The notes under the pieces are model-generated. The model searched no databases, was not told the DNA's origin, and was given only the letters and a program-made list of their open reading frames with translations. DNA of 64,000 nucleotides from Elephas maximus indicus (Eukaryota > Chordata > Mammalia > Proboscidea > Elephantidae): the NCBI RefSeq assembly GCF_024166365.1, contig NC_064819.1:7576501-7640500 (forward strand). Reading direction: 5' to 3'. How positions within the stretch are numbered: position 1 is the stretch's first letter; each line of letters starts with the position of its first letter. Below, in pieces: positions 1-12,069 of this stretch. A program made the position numbers and the translations under genes.

Positions 1-1241
1 GACTTGCAGTCACTGAGCAGTCCACTCTCAGAGTTTATGGTAAAGGAAATTGAGGTCCAGAGAGGTAAGTGAGGCCAGGGGCTGCCACGTGGCCATTAGC
101 AGTTTGCATTTTACCTCTTCTAATCCTTAAACAAATAACCGGCATCTTGGAGATTATAAAGGAGAGAAAAACACCCCTCTGTTCCATTTCTCCTATTTTT
201 CCTTAACTGCTGGAGGCTTAAATATCGGTTTGAGAACGCAGGTTCCTCTGTTTTAGCTTAACAACGTTTCTGGACAACTCAGCGGTGGCCCTACTTAAGT
301 GAGCCACTGCCTCCCGACTGCCACGCCCTGCCCACACCCCACCTCCTGATGGCTGTAATGCCAACACTCTTTTGGACCAGGCCTAATCGATCAAGGCATC
401 AAGGAGCAAGACACTGATTGCCTCCTCCCCCCGCCCCATTTCTCTCTTCTACAAAATTCCAGAAAAATCATGCCCTCCCTGACCCTAGATGAGATGAAAT
501 TTGCTTTAAAGGTTTAGGTCAGAACTTACTCGAACGGCATTCTTTTTTAATTTCTCGTCTGTGTGCCCAGTTTTGAAATTGTTCCACTTGGAAAATATTT
601 TTATTTTGCTATTTTGGTTTCTACTTTTTGGCTGGCATTCATTTCTGTCAAGAGGAAGGAAGCAGAGAAGCAGTGCTGTACATGTCAGATGGACGGAATC
701 TTCTGAGCGTCACTGAAATAAAAGACAACGGCCTATATTCTGCAGCTGTTATATATGAGCACCCCATCCTTAAGAATAGGGTTAGAGTAAATTGTTCCTG
801 AGAAATAGCACGTGCAAACATTGCAATCCCTAGATGCTGCCTAATGAAAAATTAAGCAAGCATCTTTTTCTATCTCATTTCTACGTAAACAAGAGTCTTG
901 CCACTTAGCATAACCTGGAGAAGTAACCTTCTCATATCTTGCCAGGTGAACAGTAGTATAGCTTGTCAATGTGGATGGCAGAGTTTTGCAGCAAGTTCTT
1001 GCAAAAAGAGAACACGCTAGCTGACCAACAGAATGGAGCATTGCACGTGTGCTTTTTATTAGGATAACACCCGCTGGGAACTTTTGTCTAAGGAAGCGGA
1101 TGAAGAGAATCAGGTGTTGTGAAGACATATGTAAAGTTATAAGAAGATACATAAAGTCATGATGTAGGTTGAGATAAGGGGTTCCACCAGACTTCAACCA
1201 TCTAAAGTTATGTTTTTGACTCATTTGGAGTCCAAATGTTT
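1..1241. other. Unassigned AT-rich DNA, possible MIR relic near the start
   Basis: No gene is supported. Around 35-110, on the minus strand, the order of short motifs (AAATTGAGGTCCAGAGAGG, then AAGTGA) resembles the core of a decayed MIR SINE. A 127-codon minus-strand frame at 841-1224 looks like chance: it has no recognised domain and no coding signature. Confidence 0.4.
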
Positions 1242-1299
1242 AGGGTCATGCTAACCAGTTGCCGTTGATTCCAACTCGTGGCAAATGCGTGCATTTAAG

Positions 1300-1482
1300 G
1301 ATCACGCTAAAACAAACAAACAAACAAAAACTTGTTGTCCTTAAGTTGATTCCTACTAATAGCAACCCTACAGGACAGAGTAGAACTGCCCCACAGGGTT
1401 TCCAAGGAGCAGCTGGTGGATTTGAACTGTTGACTTTTTGGTTGGCAGCCAAGCTCTTAATCACTGCACTGCCAGGGCTCCA
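1300..1482 (-). mobile_element. AfroSINE, minus strand
   Basis: Read on the minus strand it begins with the tRNA-derived head (GGAGCCCTGGCAGTGCAGTG), followed by the AAACCCTGTGGGGCAGTTCTA body block and the RTE-like tail. A 12-bp direct repeat (AGGGTCATGCTA at 1483-1494; AGGATCACGCTA at about 1288-1299) brackets it. A further copy of the motif at 1242-1253 lies beyond a second, partial SINE-tail-like piece at 1254-1287. Confidence 0.85.
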
Positions 1483-1494
1483 AGGGTCATGCTA

Positions 1495-2529
1495 GGTACC
1501 AAGACCTCAAAAGCAATGTAATATAGAAAACCACTTTCAGGGGAAAAATATTTAACAGAGCAGATAAGGAAATACTTTAATAAGATAGAAAAAATTATCA
1601 AATATTTGCATGCTTGATAGTTTTCAGTATGGTTTCCCTTGATCAGCTTTGCCTGGGAGATGCACCAGCTAGGATGAAGGCAGAGGGGCGGCGGCAGGAA
1701 TATGGTGTAGGGAATGCATGATCCTGAGAGGAGGGAAGGGAGGAGGGAGACCACAGGTGCCGAGAGCATTGGGAATGCAGGGTTATTTCATGCCTTCACT
1801 CAAGGTTTCACCACTTGGGAAACAGCTGGAGGGTGAGACACAAGCCTTCCCCAAACAGGAATGGGGGATTCTGAAAAAAAAAAAAAAAAAAATGCTTCAA
1901 AGGGATTACTCCCCATCTGGGAAAATCAACTTAGACATAAAAGTAAAAAGTGATATAAAATATAAAGTGCTTATTTGTGAGAGAGGTAAGACGGTCAGAG
2001 CATAAAGTCTTTTCCACACAAACACCAACCACCCCAGGGTCCTGTGGCTGGTCATTGGATCTGCTTTAATTTACCTCTACTGCCCAATCAATCCCTCCAT
2101 CCATTGGGCAAGGTAAGCATTAGGACAGATTCTCACTGAGGTCTCAGTAAAGAGGAGCTCCAGAATTGCATGTCACTCCAGGCACAGCGGAAGCAGCTCC
2201 ACTCAGGTAGTGCACTAGCAACTGGGGAAGAACAGTCACAGCTGCTGTGGTTTTGCCACATAGCCTCCCAGAGAGAAGTCCCTCTAGCTGGACTGGCCTT
2301 GGATTTCCTGGCTTTAGTTTGCAGGACTAGTCTCTTGTTGGACATGTATGTGCCTGGCAAGAGAGGGTCAATTTCAAGCACATACCTAGAGACTTCAGTG
2401 TTTTAAGCAGGAGAACAGAAATGACTCAATGTCTTGACCTTGAACCAAAAATAATTCCTCCTCATAAATTTGACTGACATATATTAGGCATCGCCACATG
2501 ATAAAAATATTAATATATTAAGAGTTAGA
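1495..2529. other. Unassigned DNA with an A18 run
   Basis: No recognised gene or repeat family. It holds a G/A-rich stretch at about 1715-1760 and an A18 run near 1874-1891. Open frames here are short, overlap on both strands and match nothing known to me. Confidence 0.4.
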
Positions 2530-2660
2530 TTAGAATATAAGTGGCCTGAAGGCAGGGGCCTTGTCTATCTGAGCCACTGCTGTACCCCCATGTTGATGAC
2601 AGTGCCAGCATATTGTATGTGTTCACTACCTATTTATAAAATTAATAAATGTTAGGGATG
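2530..2660 (+). repeat. L2 LINE 3' end relic
   Basis: The order of phrases GCAGGGGCCTTGTCTATCT, CACTGCTGTACCCCCA and the final AATAAATG matches the well-known 3' end of the ancient LINE L2. It is heavily diverged and has no target-site duplication. Confidence 0.65.
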
Positions 2661-3041
2661 TTTATTTAAACTGAAATTCTCCTTCTGGCATACTGAATTT
2701 TAATTTGAGTAACTGTCACAACTTAAACCTTTCTTCCATGAGCAGCCATGCTTCTCTCTGCCTGTATCCTGTACATACAGAAAATAACATCGCTGCATGT
2801 AAACACTTGTTGTAATCAAACCCTAGAGTTCTATAGCAGTTAAAATTTCCTGAACTTTTTTGCCTCCTGTGCCTTCTGGAAGTGGGTATTGGGATGAATA
2901 TGGTGACACATGGATAGACCAGAGTGGGGAGTACCAACGCCCAGTTACGGGGTGCCTGGAAGAAAGTAGCTTCTCTATGTCACATTTGCTACCAGGGGTT
3001 CATTGGTGCTACAAACAGTAATGGTAGTTCTAAACATGTCA

Positions 3042-3250
3042 GAAGCCCTGGTGGCGCAGTGGTTAAGCGCTCAGCTGCTAACTGAACTGTTGGCAGTGCA
3101 AACTCACCAGCCGTTCCATGGGAGAAAGACGTGGCAGTCTGGTTTCATAAAGATTACAGCCCAGGAAACCCTATGGTGCAGTTCTACACTGTCCTATAGG
3201 GTCGATACGAGTCAGAATAGACTTGATGGCAGTGGGCTTGGTTTGGTAGT
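3042..3250 (+). mobile_element. AfroSINE, long form, plus strand
   Basis: The tRNA-derived head with Pol III A box (TGGCGCAGTGGTTAAG) is followed by the extra block of the long AfroSINE form (AAGACGTGGCAGTCTG, AAAGATTACAGCC) and then the standard body and tail. It is bracketed by unusually long imperfect direct repeats of about 45 bp (2996-3041 and 3261-3305). Confidence 0.88.
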
Positions 3251-3305
3251 TTGTTACAGCGGGTTCCTTGGGGCTACAGACAGTAAAGGAGTCCTAAATA
3301 TGTCT

Positions 3306-3912
3306 GGTGGTGTCTCCTTGATGTGGGGAGAGGCTTGAAGAACATATTTAAATAAATGTGCTCACTTCACAGTCAGCAATCAACAGAAAGTCAACACTCG
3401 GTCTCATACATTTTAAAACATTTTTAATATCCTTAGCTATGCAGTTTGAGGCCTATCTCCCTGAATGCTTAGCAATTGCTGTAAAATAAACTTTATAGAT
3501 ATTAATCAATTTAAAAATATAGAAATTATCTAAGCTTAAATTTATATTTGGATTCATAAATCAAATTTAGCTAATTATCAATAAGTTGACAAATCATGAA
3601 AAGGATTATTCTTTTTTTTTTTCAAAGTATGGATGATTGATTTGACATATGTACATTAACTATGAGGTGAATTATATAAAATTAGCAAATTCATCAAGTA
3701 GCCTTTTAAAAGACCAGAAAAAGAAAGAAAATGTCCAAATGAGTGATATAAATTAAAAATAAATGCATAGATAAATTAAGAACGAGAAGCAACCACAAAC
3801 TAACATTTATACTAGGTGTAATACTAGATACAAGACAGAGAATAAAACAGATGTAGGTCCTGCCTCATGCCTCTTACAACCCAGTGGGAAAGGCAGACAT
3901 TAACAAGATAAT
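3306..3912. other. AT-rich unassigned DNA
   Basis: Very AT-rich, with no open frame of note and no repeat family I can name. Confidence 0.4.
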
Positions 3913-3925
3913 TCCACAAATACCA

Positions 3926-4082
3926 AAAAAAAAAAAAAAAAAAAAAGGTGCTGTCCAGTCGATTCCAACTCATTGTGACCCTATAGAACAGAGTAGAACT
4001 GCCCCATAGGATTTCCAAGGAGCAGCTGGTGGATTCAAACTGCCGACCTTTTGGTCAGCAGCCAAGCTCTTAATCACTGCAC
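3926..4082 (-). mobile_element. AfroSINE, minus strand
   Basis: On the minus strand it has head, body (GGGGCAGTTCTACTCTGTTC) and tail. A run of A at 3926-3946 abuts the tail on the plus strand. Imperfect flanking repeats (CCACAAATACC before, CCACAGATAGTACC after) fit a target-site duplication. Confidence 0.85.
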
Positions 4083-4469
4083 CACAGATAGTACCACACA
4101 CAAATAATGACAGTGATGGTTCAGAGGAAGAGAAGTACAGGGATTTGAGCAATATTTAATAAATAGAAGTGATAGAGTTTAGTCATACATTGGATGTGGG
4201 AATTGAAGGAGGGGTATCGAAAGTACCCTCAGGTTACAAAAGTCTAAAGAACTCTGAGGTGTGCATATCCGTGCCTGTATAGAAGTCTTGGATATAGAGT
4301 AAATCAGTGAGTTTCTTTGAGATATTCATTTAACCATGGTTTGTCTTGAGTGTCTACAGCAGTCCACAGCTATGCTAAGTTCTGGTGTTCTGAAGTGATA
4401 AAATAAGATTCTTCTTTGAACTTAATGAACTCAAGCCTAAGTGAGTTGTTCTTTTCAAAACAGAACCAG

Positions 4470-5060
4470 TTTAAGAGGTCTTAGAGAATTTCTGTAAACC
4501 CCTAATGTTAACATCTTCACAACTAAGGTAAAATTGTCAAAACTAAGACATTAACATGGGTGTATTAGTCTTGACTCAACTACAGACTTTATTCAGATTT
4601 CATCAGTTTTTCCCTGAATGTGTTTTTTGTGCTCCAGGATCCCATTCAGGGCCCCACATTGTATTTAGTCATCATGCCTCCTTAGTCTCCTTTATTTGTG
4701 ATCATTCCTCACACTTGACTTGTTTTTTCATGACTTTGGAAGTTCTGAAGAATACTTTTAAGGTATTTTATAGAATTTTCCTTATATTGTGTTTGCCTGA
4801 TGTTTATTTTTTTCTGACATAATTACACTGGGGTTATGGGTTTGGGAGAATAATACCAGGCATCTGTTGTGGCCCCTTATCACATGATATTAGAGGGTAC
4901 AACATAACTTATCCCTTGTGATGTTGACCTTGATAACTTGGTTAAGACACTTTTTGCCAGGCTTCTCAACTATAAAATTACTATATATATATGTATGTAT
5001 CCATATTTTCTTTCCGTACTCTATTCTTTGGAAAAGAACTACATATTTAAATTTAGAGTT
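4470..5060. repeat. Ancient L1-like (L1M-type) fragment
   Basis: The series ACAGACTTTATTCAGATTTC, CATGCCTCCTTAGTCTCC, ACTGGGGTTATGG and CTCTATTCTTTGGAA matches a widespread eutherian interspersed repeat that I associate with old L1 (L1M) elements. Class and orientation are from memory and are less sure than the fact that it is a repeat. Confidence 0.5.
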
Positions 5061-6340
5061 TCGTTTCAAAGGCTAAAAGAGAATAATCATAGCAACTCTT
5101 CCCCCACCCCCGCCAGACCCCCAGAGTACTTTACACTACTGGCCTGTCGCACCCATCAACACAGAACTAAAATAACAAACAGACTGTGATCCAGCTGACT
5201 CTCGGAGCAGAGCCTCTGAGTGTTAAGTATTGCTTTTAGATTGCAAGGAAATTAATAATGACCGAAAGGCAGTGTAGAAAATTGTAAGGCAGAGCTGAAG
5301 ATCAACAAAAGAGGCTGGATAAATTAACTTCATAAGAATTATGTATTTAGCTGATAAAGGTCAGCATATGTTCTTGGATGACAGCACCTACAAAACAAGG
5401 TTGGAGGGTTTGCTAAGTTGTGACAGTTTTGGCTAGGCACAGTGTAACTACTAAGGTAATTCACAGTGTGGTGGTGAATGAGAGACATGGGAGCCACTAA
5501 CTGAGTGGGGCGAGGAGGTATCCATCACATTTTACCTCTTACAAAGGGTGCACAGTATCTCGTGTCCTGCCAACAGCTATTTACAGCACTCACTTCTGTT
5601 GCTTAAACAACCCAGTGGTCCAGCATGATGGGGCCTTAGACATCACTTGTTGCAGAAATCTCATGGTGAAAATGGGGACCTGAGCTCCAGAAATCTTCAC
5701 TGGCATTCTCAAGTTTATAGAGCAACTTACTGGCCCAAGAGGGACTAGACTGAAGATTCTTGAATTTTCTCCAGTGTTTTCCCAACTACCTCCTATTCCC
5801 TCTTATCTGAGACTCTAATCTGCCACCAGGGACAGGATCCAGAGGGCTGGACAATATCTGGCCCAGGACAGCCATCTGCACCCAGTGACCTGCCTTAACT
5901 CAGGACGATGATTTATATATATAGATCCCACTCTGCCTTCAATTTTAATTCAACTTTTTGTATTTGTACATATTGCAGAAACCTGTTACAACATTGCTCA
6001 CAATTACAGAATTTAGCCTTATCATAGGTCAAAACCTATTCCCACAAACTTAAGTACCTAAAAATAAGGAGCATCAGCACCTAGATAATATGTACTCTAT
6101 CCAGAATATGTTTTATTCTTGTTTCTCAACACCAACAGTATGAATAGGATTGCCCATACAAACACTCACAAGTGATATCAAATATCCTTCCATTTTATAT
6201 TCCTACATTATTTTCAACAGATAATCACTAATGAAAAGTCCTTTCCATGTAAGAACTCTTGAAACATCCACTTAAGCTTAGACAACAATATTTACTTTTG
6301 AAAAATGAGAACAGAACCAAAAAGAATAACTAGCACATAG
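5061..6340. other. Unassigned DNA
   Basis: No gene, RNA or recognisable repeat. The stretch is AT-rich with a short TA run near 5915. Confidence 0.4.
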
Positions 6341-6348
6341 TAAACCGA

Positions 6349-6496
6349 AATCAAACTCACTGCAGTGGAGTCGATCCAAACTCATGGCGATCCTATAGGA
6401 CAGGGTAGAAATGCCCCATAGGGTTTCCAAGGAGTGGCCGGTGGATTCGAACAACTGGCCTTTTGATTTAGCAGCTGAACGCTTGACCACTGCTAA
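6349..6496 (-). mobile_element. AfroSINE, minus strand
   Basis: Minus-strand copy with tail (the GTCGAT / ACTCATGG motif), body (CCCCATAGGGTTTCCAAGGA) and tRNA-derived head. No clear target-site duplication was found. Confidence 0.82.
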
Positions 6497-6783
6497 ACCT
6501 GTTTGGATTATTTGTTAAATTATCAAAAATGATGACATAAATGATTGCCATGTGGTCCAGATATTAGGGCCCACATTTTTTCAAACAAAATCCACTCATA
6601 TTGCTTTTCTTTTATCCCGGTAAATAGAGCCATGTTCTGAGCTGAGGATACTTCCTGAATGCCAGACAGTAGCAGATGCTTGGATACCCGTGAATTCACT
6701 GAGTAGGTTTGACTTCTTTTACTCCATTTGCATCCTCTCATTTAACTTAAACGTGGGAATTTACATAGTTATGGCAACAAATG

Positions 6784-6995
6784 AAGCCCCTGGATGACAC
6801 GAATTGTTAAGAAGTTAAGAGCTAGACTACCAGCCACAAATTTGGTGGTTCAAAATCTCTCAGAGGCCACTGGGGAGACAGGCCTGGCGATCTGCTTCCA
6901 AAAGGCCACAGCCTTGAAAACCCTATGGAGCACTTCTGCCCTGTACACACAAGGTCTCCATGAGTCAAAATCAACTTGAAGGTAACTAACAACAA
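6784..6995 (+). mobile_element. Old AfroSINE-related SINE, plus strand
   Basis: The head is diverged (AGCCCCTGGATGACACGAAT). The body carries the long-form block (GGCGATCTGCTTCCAAAAGG) and ends in AACTAACAACAAC, the same end as the RTE copies at 37.4 and 40.4 kb. Divergence suggests an older subfamily. Confidence 0.75.
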
Positions 6996-7582
6996 CCTGA
7001 TAACAAGCAATTTTCTGGTTGTTGCCAGTTAATTTGGCTTGACATGGAACTCGCTTTCCTTCTACCTACCCATTCGCCTTCCTCCTCCTTCATCCCCTTC
7101 TCTGTCACCACCATCATCACCACCTCTACTGTTGGCTTCCTTTGCAAATTCTCCTCTATGACCATCCCCTGATTTACCCCGGCATCCTGAGCAACCGGAA
7201 TAAGCCCCTTTCTAAGTAACTCAGTAGTGGAGTGAGAGCAGGAATGGAATGGTTCTTCCACAACTGAATGACCTATGAAGAATCTGAGATGTGGCAGGCC
7301 ACCAAGGAGCTCTGGAGCTGTTTTGTAATACCCTCTGTTAGAGGGAAATGTCTGTTCTTCATGATCTCGTCCAAAGTGCTTTGAGGTTATCTTCAGGTTC
7401 CCTTCACTTCCCTCTTTTCTTTCAGCTTATTCACCTAGAAGTACACTTTTTAAATGGACTATTATTATAATTCTAGAAATTCTTAAAATACGTAACACCC
7501 ATTGCCAAGATAGTAAGTACCATTGATTAGTTCCAAATTCTCAAATTGTATGAACAGTGTGTAATAAATGTACTGCTAATTA
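6996..7582. other. Unassigned DNA with a pyrimidine-rich stretch
   Basis: A C/T-rich stretch lies at about 7055-7140. No gene is supported; a 91-codon minus-strand frame there is low-complexity. Confidence 0.4.
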
Positions 7583-7732
7583 AAGCCCTGATGGCACAGT
7601 GGTTAAAAACCTGGCTGCTAACCGAAAGGTCAGCAGTTCGAATCCACCAGCTGCTCCTTGGAAACCGTATGGGGCAGTTCTACTCTGTCCTATAAGGTCA
7701 CTATAAGTTGGAATCAACTCAGTGGCAACAGG
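7583..7732 (+). mobile_element. AfroSINE, plus strand
   Basis: Short-form copy: head with A box (TGGCACAGTGGTTAAA) and B box (CAGTTCGAATCC), body GGGGCAGTTCTACTCTGTCC, and tail GAATCAACTCAGTGGCAACA. Confidence 0.88.
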
Positions 7733-7981
7733 ATCGTTAAAGTATGCAAGGGCTTTTGTCCACATTCTAAGGCTACACAAATGTTTCCCAAGACACGATA
7801 TCATGTGGCAAGCTTCAGCAAATCATATTTCAGTACTCTGGTCTAAATCAATGTTTGCTTCTAAGACAGGAAGCAAAGGCCCTGAGATCGGAGGTGCCCG
7901 TTTGAGAAATAGTGAAAAGACTGGTGTGGTTAGAGGAGAGGAGAAATAGACTATGTTATAAGAGAGGTAATAGGGGGTTGA

Positions 7982-8591
7982 GTGTGGAACCTAGAGACTT
8001 ATTAAGACAAGGAACAGAGGGCCCCCCAAATCTGCAAACAAAGTAACAAGAAATAGGCCAGGGCACAGAAACAAAGCCATTCCCTAGAACAATGGGGCAG
8101 GATATCTAAAAATAGCCCGCAAACTTCTTTAAAGTTGCCTTTCAGAAGCAGCTGGAAAAAACTAGGCTCAGGGACATGTGCAGAACATCCACCTGTGACC
8201 GCTGTGTGACCTTCCACCAGGGGCAGTGAGGGGCTACAGCCCCAGCCAGGGAATAGAACCCTGGGAGTGGGAGACTCTGCAGGCATGACACCCCATAATA
8301 AGTCCAGCTATGAATCCCAGGGGCCTCCAGGACAGGAGCCATCTTGGAAAGCTGCTGCCCCAGCACCTTAGTTAACATATTCCCTCCTGTGTCTATGAAT
8401 AAACATGAATCTTTTCCCACCCAAGAACTTTTAAAAACTCGGGCCTGTCTTTTATCCTGTGAAATGAGGGTAAGCTTTGCTCTAGGCCCTCCTCGGCTCT
8501 GCTTGCAAGCCTCTTCAAAAAAGCTTTGCTCGTGTGGAAAACTACGTGCCTCACCTGCTCATTCTTGACGAGTGAGAGGAAAGAACCTTAT
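7982..8591 (+). mobile_element. Candidate solo LTR of an endogenous retrovirus
   Basis: The stretch has LTR-like organisation: possible TG start near 7982, AATAAA near 8398, then a U5-like stretch ending CCAGTAACA. No clean short target-site duplication was found and no internal retroviral genes are present, so it would be a solo LTR. Family unknown. Confidence 0.4.
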
Positions 8592-9171
8592 TCCAGTAAC
8601 AGTTTTTCCACTTACTTATTTACCGCTCATCATATGATCTTCACAAGGTTTACAGAGAACTTTGTCTACTTTTATTGTTCGCCTTTTAGCTATATTGTGG
8701 TTCAGCCACCCAATCCTGAAGTTTTCATCATAGGGAAAAGCATCAAAATTCTATATATTGTGGAGCATACCAAAGGTTGGTACAGATATCCAGAAGCCAC
8801 AAGTGATAAAACAAAAATACAGCAGTGTGGATCTGACATTTAATCTCAGTATGTTTGAAACAGGAAACAGAAGCGAGAGGGTCATATATGAGAGTGCCCA
8901 CACATACACCACGAAGTCTACACCATGACGGAAAACATTATATGATATCCTATTTGAATAATTTGCAATAATTATACTCTACAATGACTATGAACATTTA
9001 CCTCAATTCCAGGCATACTTCAGAAATGGGAATCAGTCACATTTTGCTAATATGATGGCATATGGTAATTAGAGACACTTTGATTTTAATGATAAATTGT
9101 TCTTCTCTTGACCTACTGGCCTCCAAGTGTTATAATGAGTTTATAACTGTTAAGTAGAATATAAGCTGTAC
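8592..9171. other. Unassigned AT-rich DNA
   Basis: No gene or recognised repeat. Short open frames at the left edge have no recognised similarity. Confidence 0.4.
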
Positions 9172-9184
9172 TATTGTCATGATT

Positions 9185-9350
9185 GGAAACCCTGATGGCA
9201 TAGTGGTTAAGTGCTACGGCTGCTAACCAAAAGGTCGGCAGTTCGGATCCGCCAGGCTCTCCTTGGAAACTCTGTGGGGCAGTTCTACTCTGTCCTATAG
9301 GGTTGCTATGAGTCGCAATTGACTCAAGGGCAGTGGGTTTGTTTTTTTTT
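9185..9350 (+). mobile_element. AfroSINE with perfect target-site duplication
   Basis: Complete copy with A box, B box (CAGTTCGGATCC), body and a T-rich tail. A perfect 13-bp duplication (TATTGTCATGATT) lies at 9172-9184 and 9351-9363, fixing both ends of the insertion. Confidence 0.93.
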
Positions 9351-9595
9351 TATTGTCATGATTATTACAATTTTATTGAATACATTACTGGCAAATAATC
9401 TCGTGCTGTACTCATGAAGAGTCAAAGCCTATTTCTCCTCAATTTCAAAGAATATAAAAAATAACGATTTGGGAACTTAAAGGGATTAATATGTCAAACT
9501 AGAGCAGACTAATGTTTGTTTATATGTATGACACATTTGTTCACAGATAATTGACCAAAAGAACTACATGTGCCCATTAAATAAACGTTGGGAGA

Positions 9596-10046
9596 ACTGG
9601 GAAGCAGTTTATTGTGCACCATTCTGATCCCCACCTGGACTACCTAATCAGAAGTTCTGGGCCCAGAACATTCTCTGATAACTCAGTCTGGGAACTAAGT
9701 CTCTCTCTCCCAGTTTCATCTCCTTATTAGGGAGCCTCCCTCCCTGCTTTGGATACACAGTAAACTTTTTCTCTGCACATGTGTGTTTAACATGGCACCT
9801 GGCCAACCCCAGTTCTAGATCTGATTTTGCTGGAGAGGGAATGGTGTCTCTCACCTGTGGCACAAGACGGATGTGTGTAGACCACCAGCCCTGTGCTGGC
9901 CATGGGGATGGAACCCACCAGCCATGGGGGGGCTGGCGCCACAAGTGGAGCTGACCCTGTCTTCTGTGTGTGAATAAAGCATTGTTCCACTGCCTGTGTG
10001 CACGTTGTGCTTTTTTGCTGCTGAACTGGACGTTGGCTTGGCAACA
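9596..10046 (+). mobile_element. Candidate LTR-like repeat
   Basis: GC-richer than its surroundings, with AATAAA near 9973 followed by a short GT-rich end closing in GCAACA, which resembles LTR R-U5 structure. No internal genes or certain target-site duplication. Overlapping minus-strand frames (up to 134 codons) are probably by-products of this composition. Confidence 0.35.
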
Positions 10047-10051
10047 AACCA

Positions 10052-10145
10052 TAAAACAAAACCCACTGCTGTCAAGTCACTTCTGATTCCTAGTGACCCT
10101 ATAAAAAACCCATTGCTGTGGAATCACTTCATAGGGTGACTCAAA
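10052..10145 (-). repeat. Two AfroSINE tail fragments in a row
   Basis: ACAAAACCCACTGCTGTCAA and, 55 bases on, AAAACCCATTGCTGTGGAAT are both minus-strand AfroSINE tails, each followed by remnants of the GGGTCACTATGAG block. Bodies and heads are missing. Confidence 0.6.
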
Positions 10146-10244
10146 TTCTAATAAGTGACTAAAATACTGGAAAGACATAAAAGGAGAATGAAACTCACCT
10201 TGACTGATAAAAAAACTATGACTCAAAAATGTGTCCGTTTTCAT

Positions 10245-11345
10245 TTCATAACATGGAGGAACCTGGAAAGCATTATGCTGAGTGAAATTAGTCAGATACA
10301 AAAAGACAAATACTGTATAAGACCACTATTCTAATTTCTTGAGAAATAGTATAAACTGAGAAGAACACATTCTTTTGTGGTTGAGAGAAGGGGGAGGGAG
10401 GGAGGGTGGGAGAGTGTTATTTACTGATTAGTTAGTAGATAAGAGCTACTTTAGGTGAAGGGAAGGACAATACTCAATCAATACAGGGAAGGTCAGCTCA
10501 ACTGGACTGGACCAAAAGCAAAGAAGTTTCCAGGATAAACTGAATGCTTCGAAGGTCAGCGGAGCAAGGGCGGGGGTTTGGGGACTATGGCTTAAGGGGA
10601 CTTCTAAGTCAATTGGCATAATAAACTCTATTATGAAAACATTCTGCATCCCACCTTGAAGCGTGGCGTCTGGGATCTTAAATGCTAACAAGCGGCCATC
10701 TAAGATGCATCAATTGGTCTCAACCCATCTGGATCAAAGGAGAATGAAGAACACCAAGGTCACATGATAACTATGAGCCCGAGACAGAAAGGGCCGCATG
10801 AACTAGAGACTTACATCATCCTGAGACCAGAAGAACTAGATGGTGCCCGGCCACAACAGAAGACTGCCCTGACAGGGAACACAACAGAGAACTCCTGAGG
10901 GAGCAGGAGAACAGTGGGATGCAGACCCCATATTCTCATAAAAAGACCAGACTTAATGGTCTGACTGAGACTAGAAGAATCCCAGCGGTCATGGTCCCCA
11001 AACCTTCTGTTGGCCCAGGACAGGAACCATTCCAGAAGACAACTCATCAGACATGGAAGGGACTGGACAATGGGCTGGAGAGAGATGCTGATGAAGAGTG
11101 AGCTACTTGTATCAGGTGGACACTTGAGACTGTGTTGGCATCTCCTGTCTGGAGGGGAGATGGGAGGGTAGAGAGGGTTAGAAACTGGCAAAAGGGTCAT
11201 GAAAGGAGAGACTGGAAGAAGGGAGCGGGCTGACTCATTAGGGGGAGAGTAAATGGGAGTATGTAGTAAGGTGTATATAAGCTTACATGTGACAGACTGA
11301 CTTGATTTGTAAACTTTCACTTAAAGCACAATAAAAATAATTTAA
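10245..11345 (+). mobile_element. 5'-truncated L1 (end of ORF2 plus 3'UTR)
   Basis: Starts inside the last codons of L1 ORF2 (encoding a relic of the [13 protein letters not shown]-type C-terminus) and runs through a complete 3'UTR with the G-rich tract at about 10388-10413 to AATAAAAATAATTTAAAAAA. A 20-bp target-site duplication with two mismatches (10225-10244 and 11346-11365) proves retrotransposition with 5' truncation. Closely related to the L1 3'UTRs at 34.4 and 35.4 kb. Confidence 0.93.
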
Positions 11346-11365
11346 AAAAATGTGTCTGTTTCCAT

Positions 11366-12069
11366 GTTTCTTAGGGTCAAGGACGTGCACATCTATAACT
11401 CCAAAGCACAGAAGGAATTACACAGGGTGACTCCCCCTGCCCACCAGCAATGCTCCCTGTTGATGGCACTCGTAGGGCACTCAGCCAGGCACATTGGCTC
11501 TCATGATTAACATGGACTGATCCTCCAAAGCAATCAGGAATGTGGCTCCACCATGAACATGTAGAAAGCTCCCTCTCAACAGAGCAGCCATGGTTTCCCT
11601 GTGCAGACAGTACAACTTGAAGATTTGTTTCAAGAGAACACTTCACAAGGAGAATTGTAAACATTTCTGTGGAGGATGGAAGTGATGAAAGCTTTCAAGA
11701 GTAGTAGCAAAAGCTGAAGGGAAAGCAGCTCTCTTGCCTTTGCTACTTCAGGAAAAGAGAAGAAACATATACATACATAGGGAATTTATAGCGCCCCCCC
11801 CAAAAAAAAATTTACACACCTCAGATATGTGAAGTGATAGAATAAAAAAGAGCAATGAATTAAGAGTTATGAGGACTGTCAGGCTCTTTGTCTTGATTTG
11901 GCAATTGCCAAAATTGCTAAGAAATGGATACACTGGATCACATTTCCATGCCTCATTTGTCTCATCTCAAAAATGAAGAGGTTTGAACTCTCTGCTATTT
12001 AAGCTTACCTTTCGTTCTACCATGTTTGGATTCTAAAACAAAATTACTAAGCAAAGTCTTCAAGGACAG
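11366..12069. other. Unassigned DNA
   Basis: No gene or recognised repeat; short frames on the minus strand only. A C/A run occurs near 11792-11810. Confidence 0.4.

Noticed and set aside
9648-10052. Overlapping minus-strand frames up to 134 codons
   Set aside because: Three frames open on the same strand in a GC-richer LTR-like stretch; a composition effect and not a coding signal.
10811-11320. 169-codon minus-strand frame
   Set aside because: It lies antisense in an L1 3'UTR; comparable frames recur in the related 3'UTRs at 34.4-36.4 kb because of shared composition, and it has no recognised domain.
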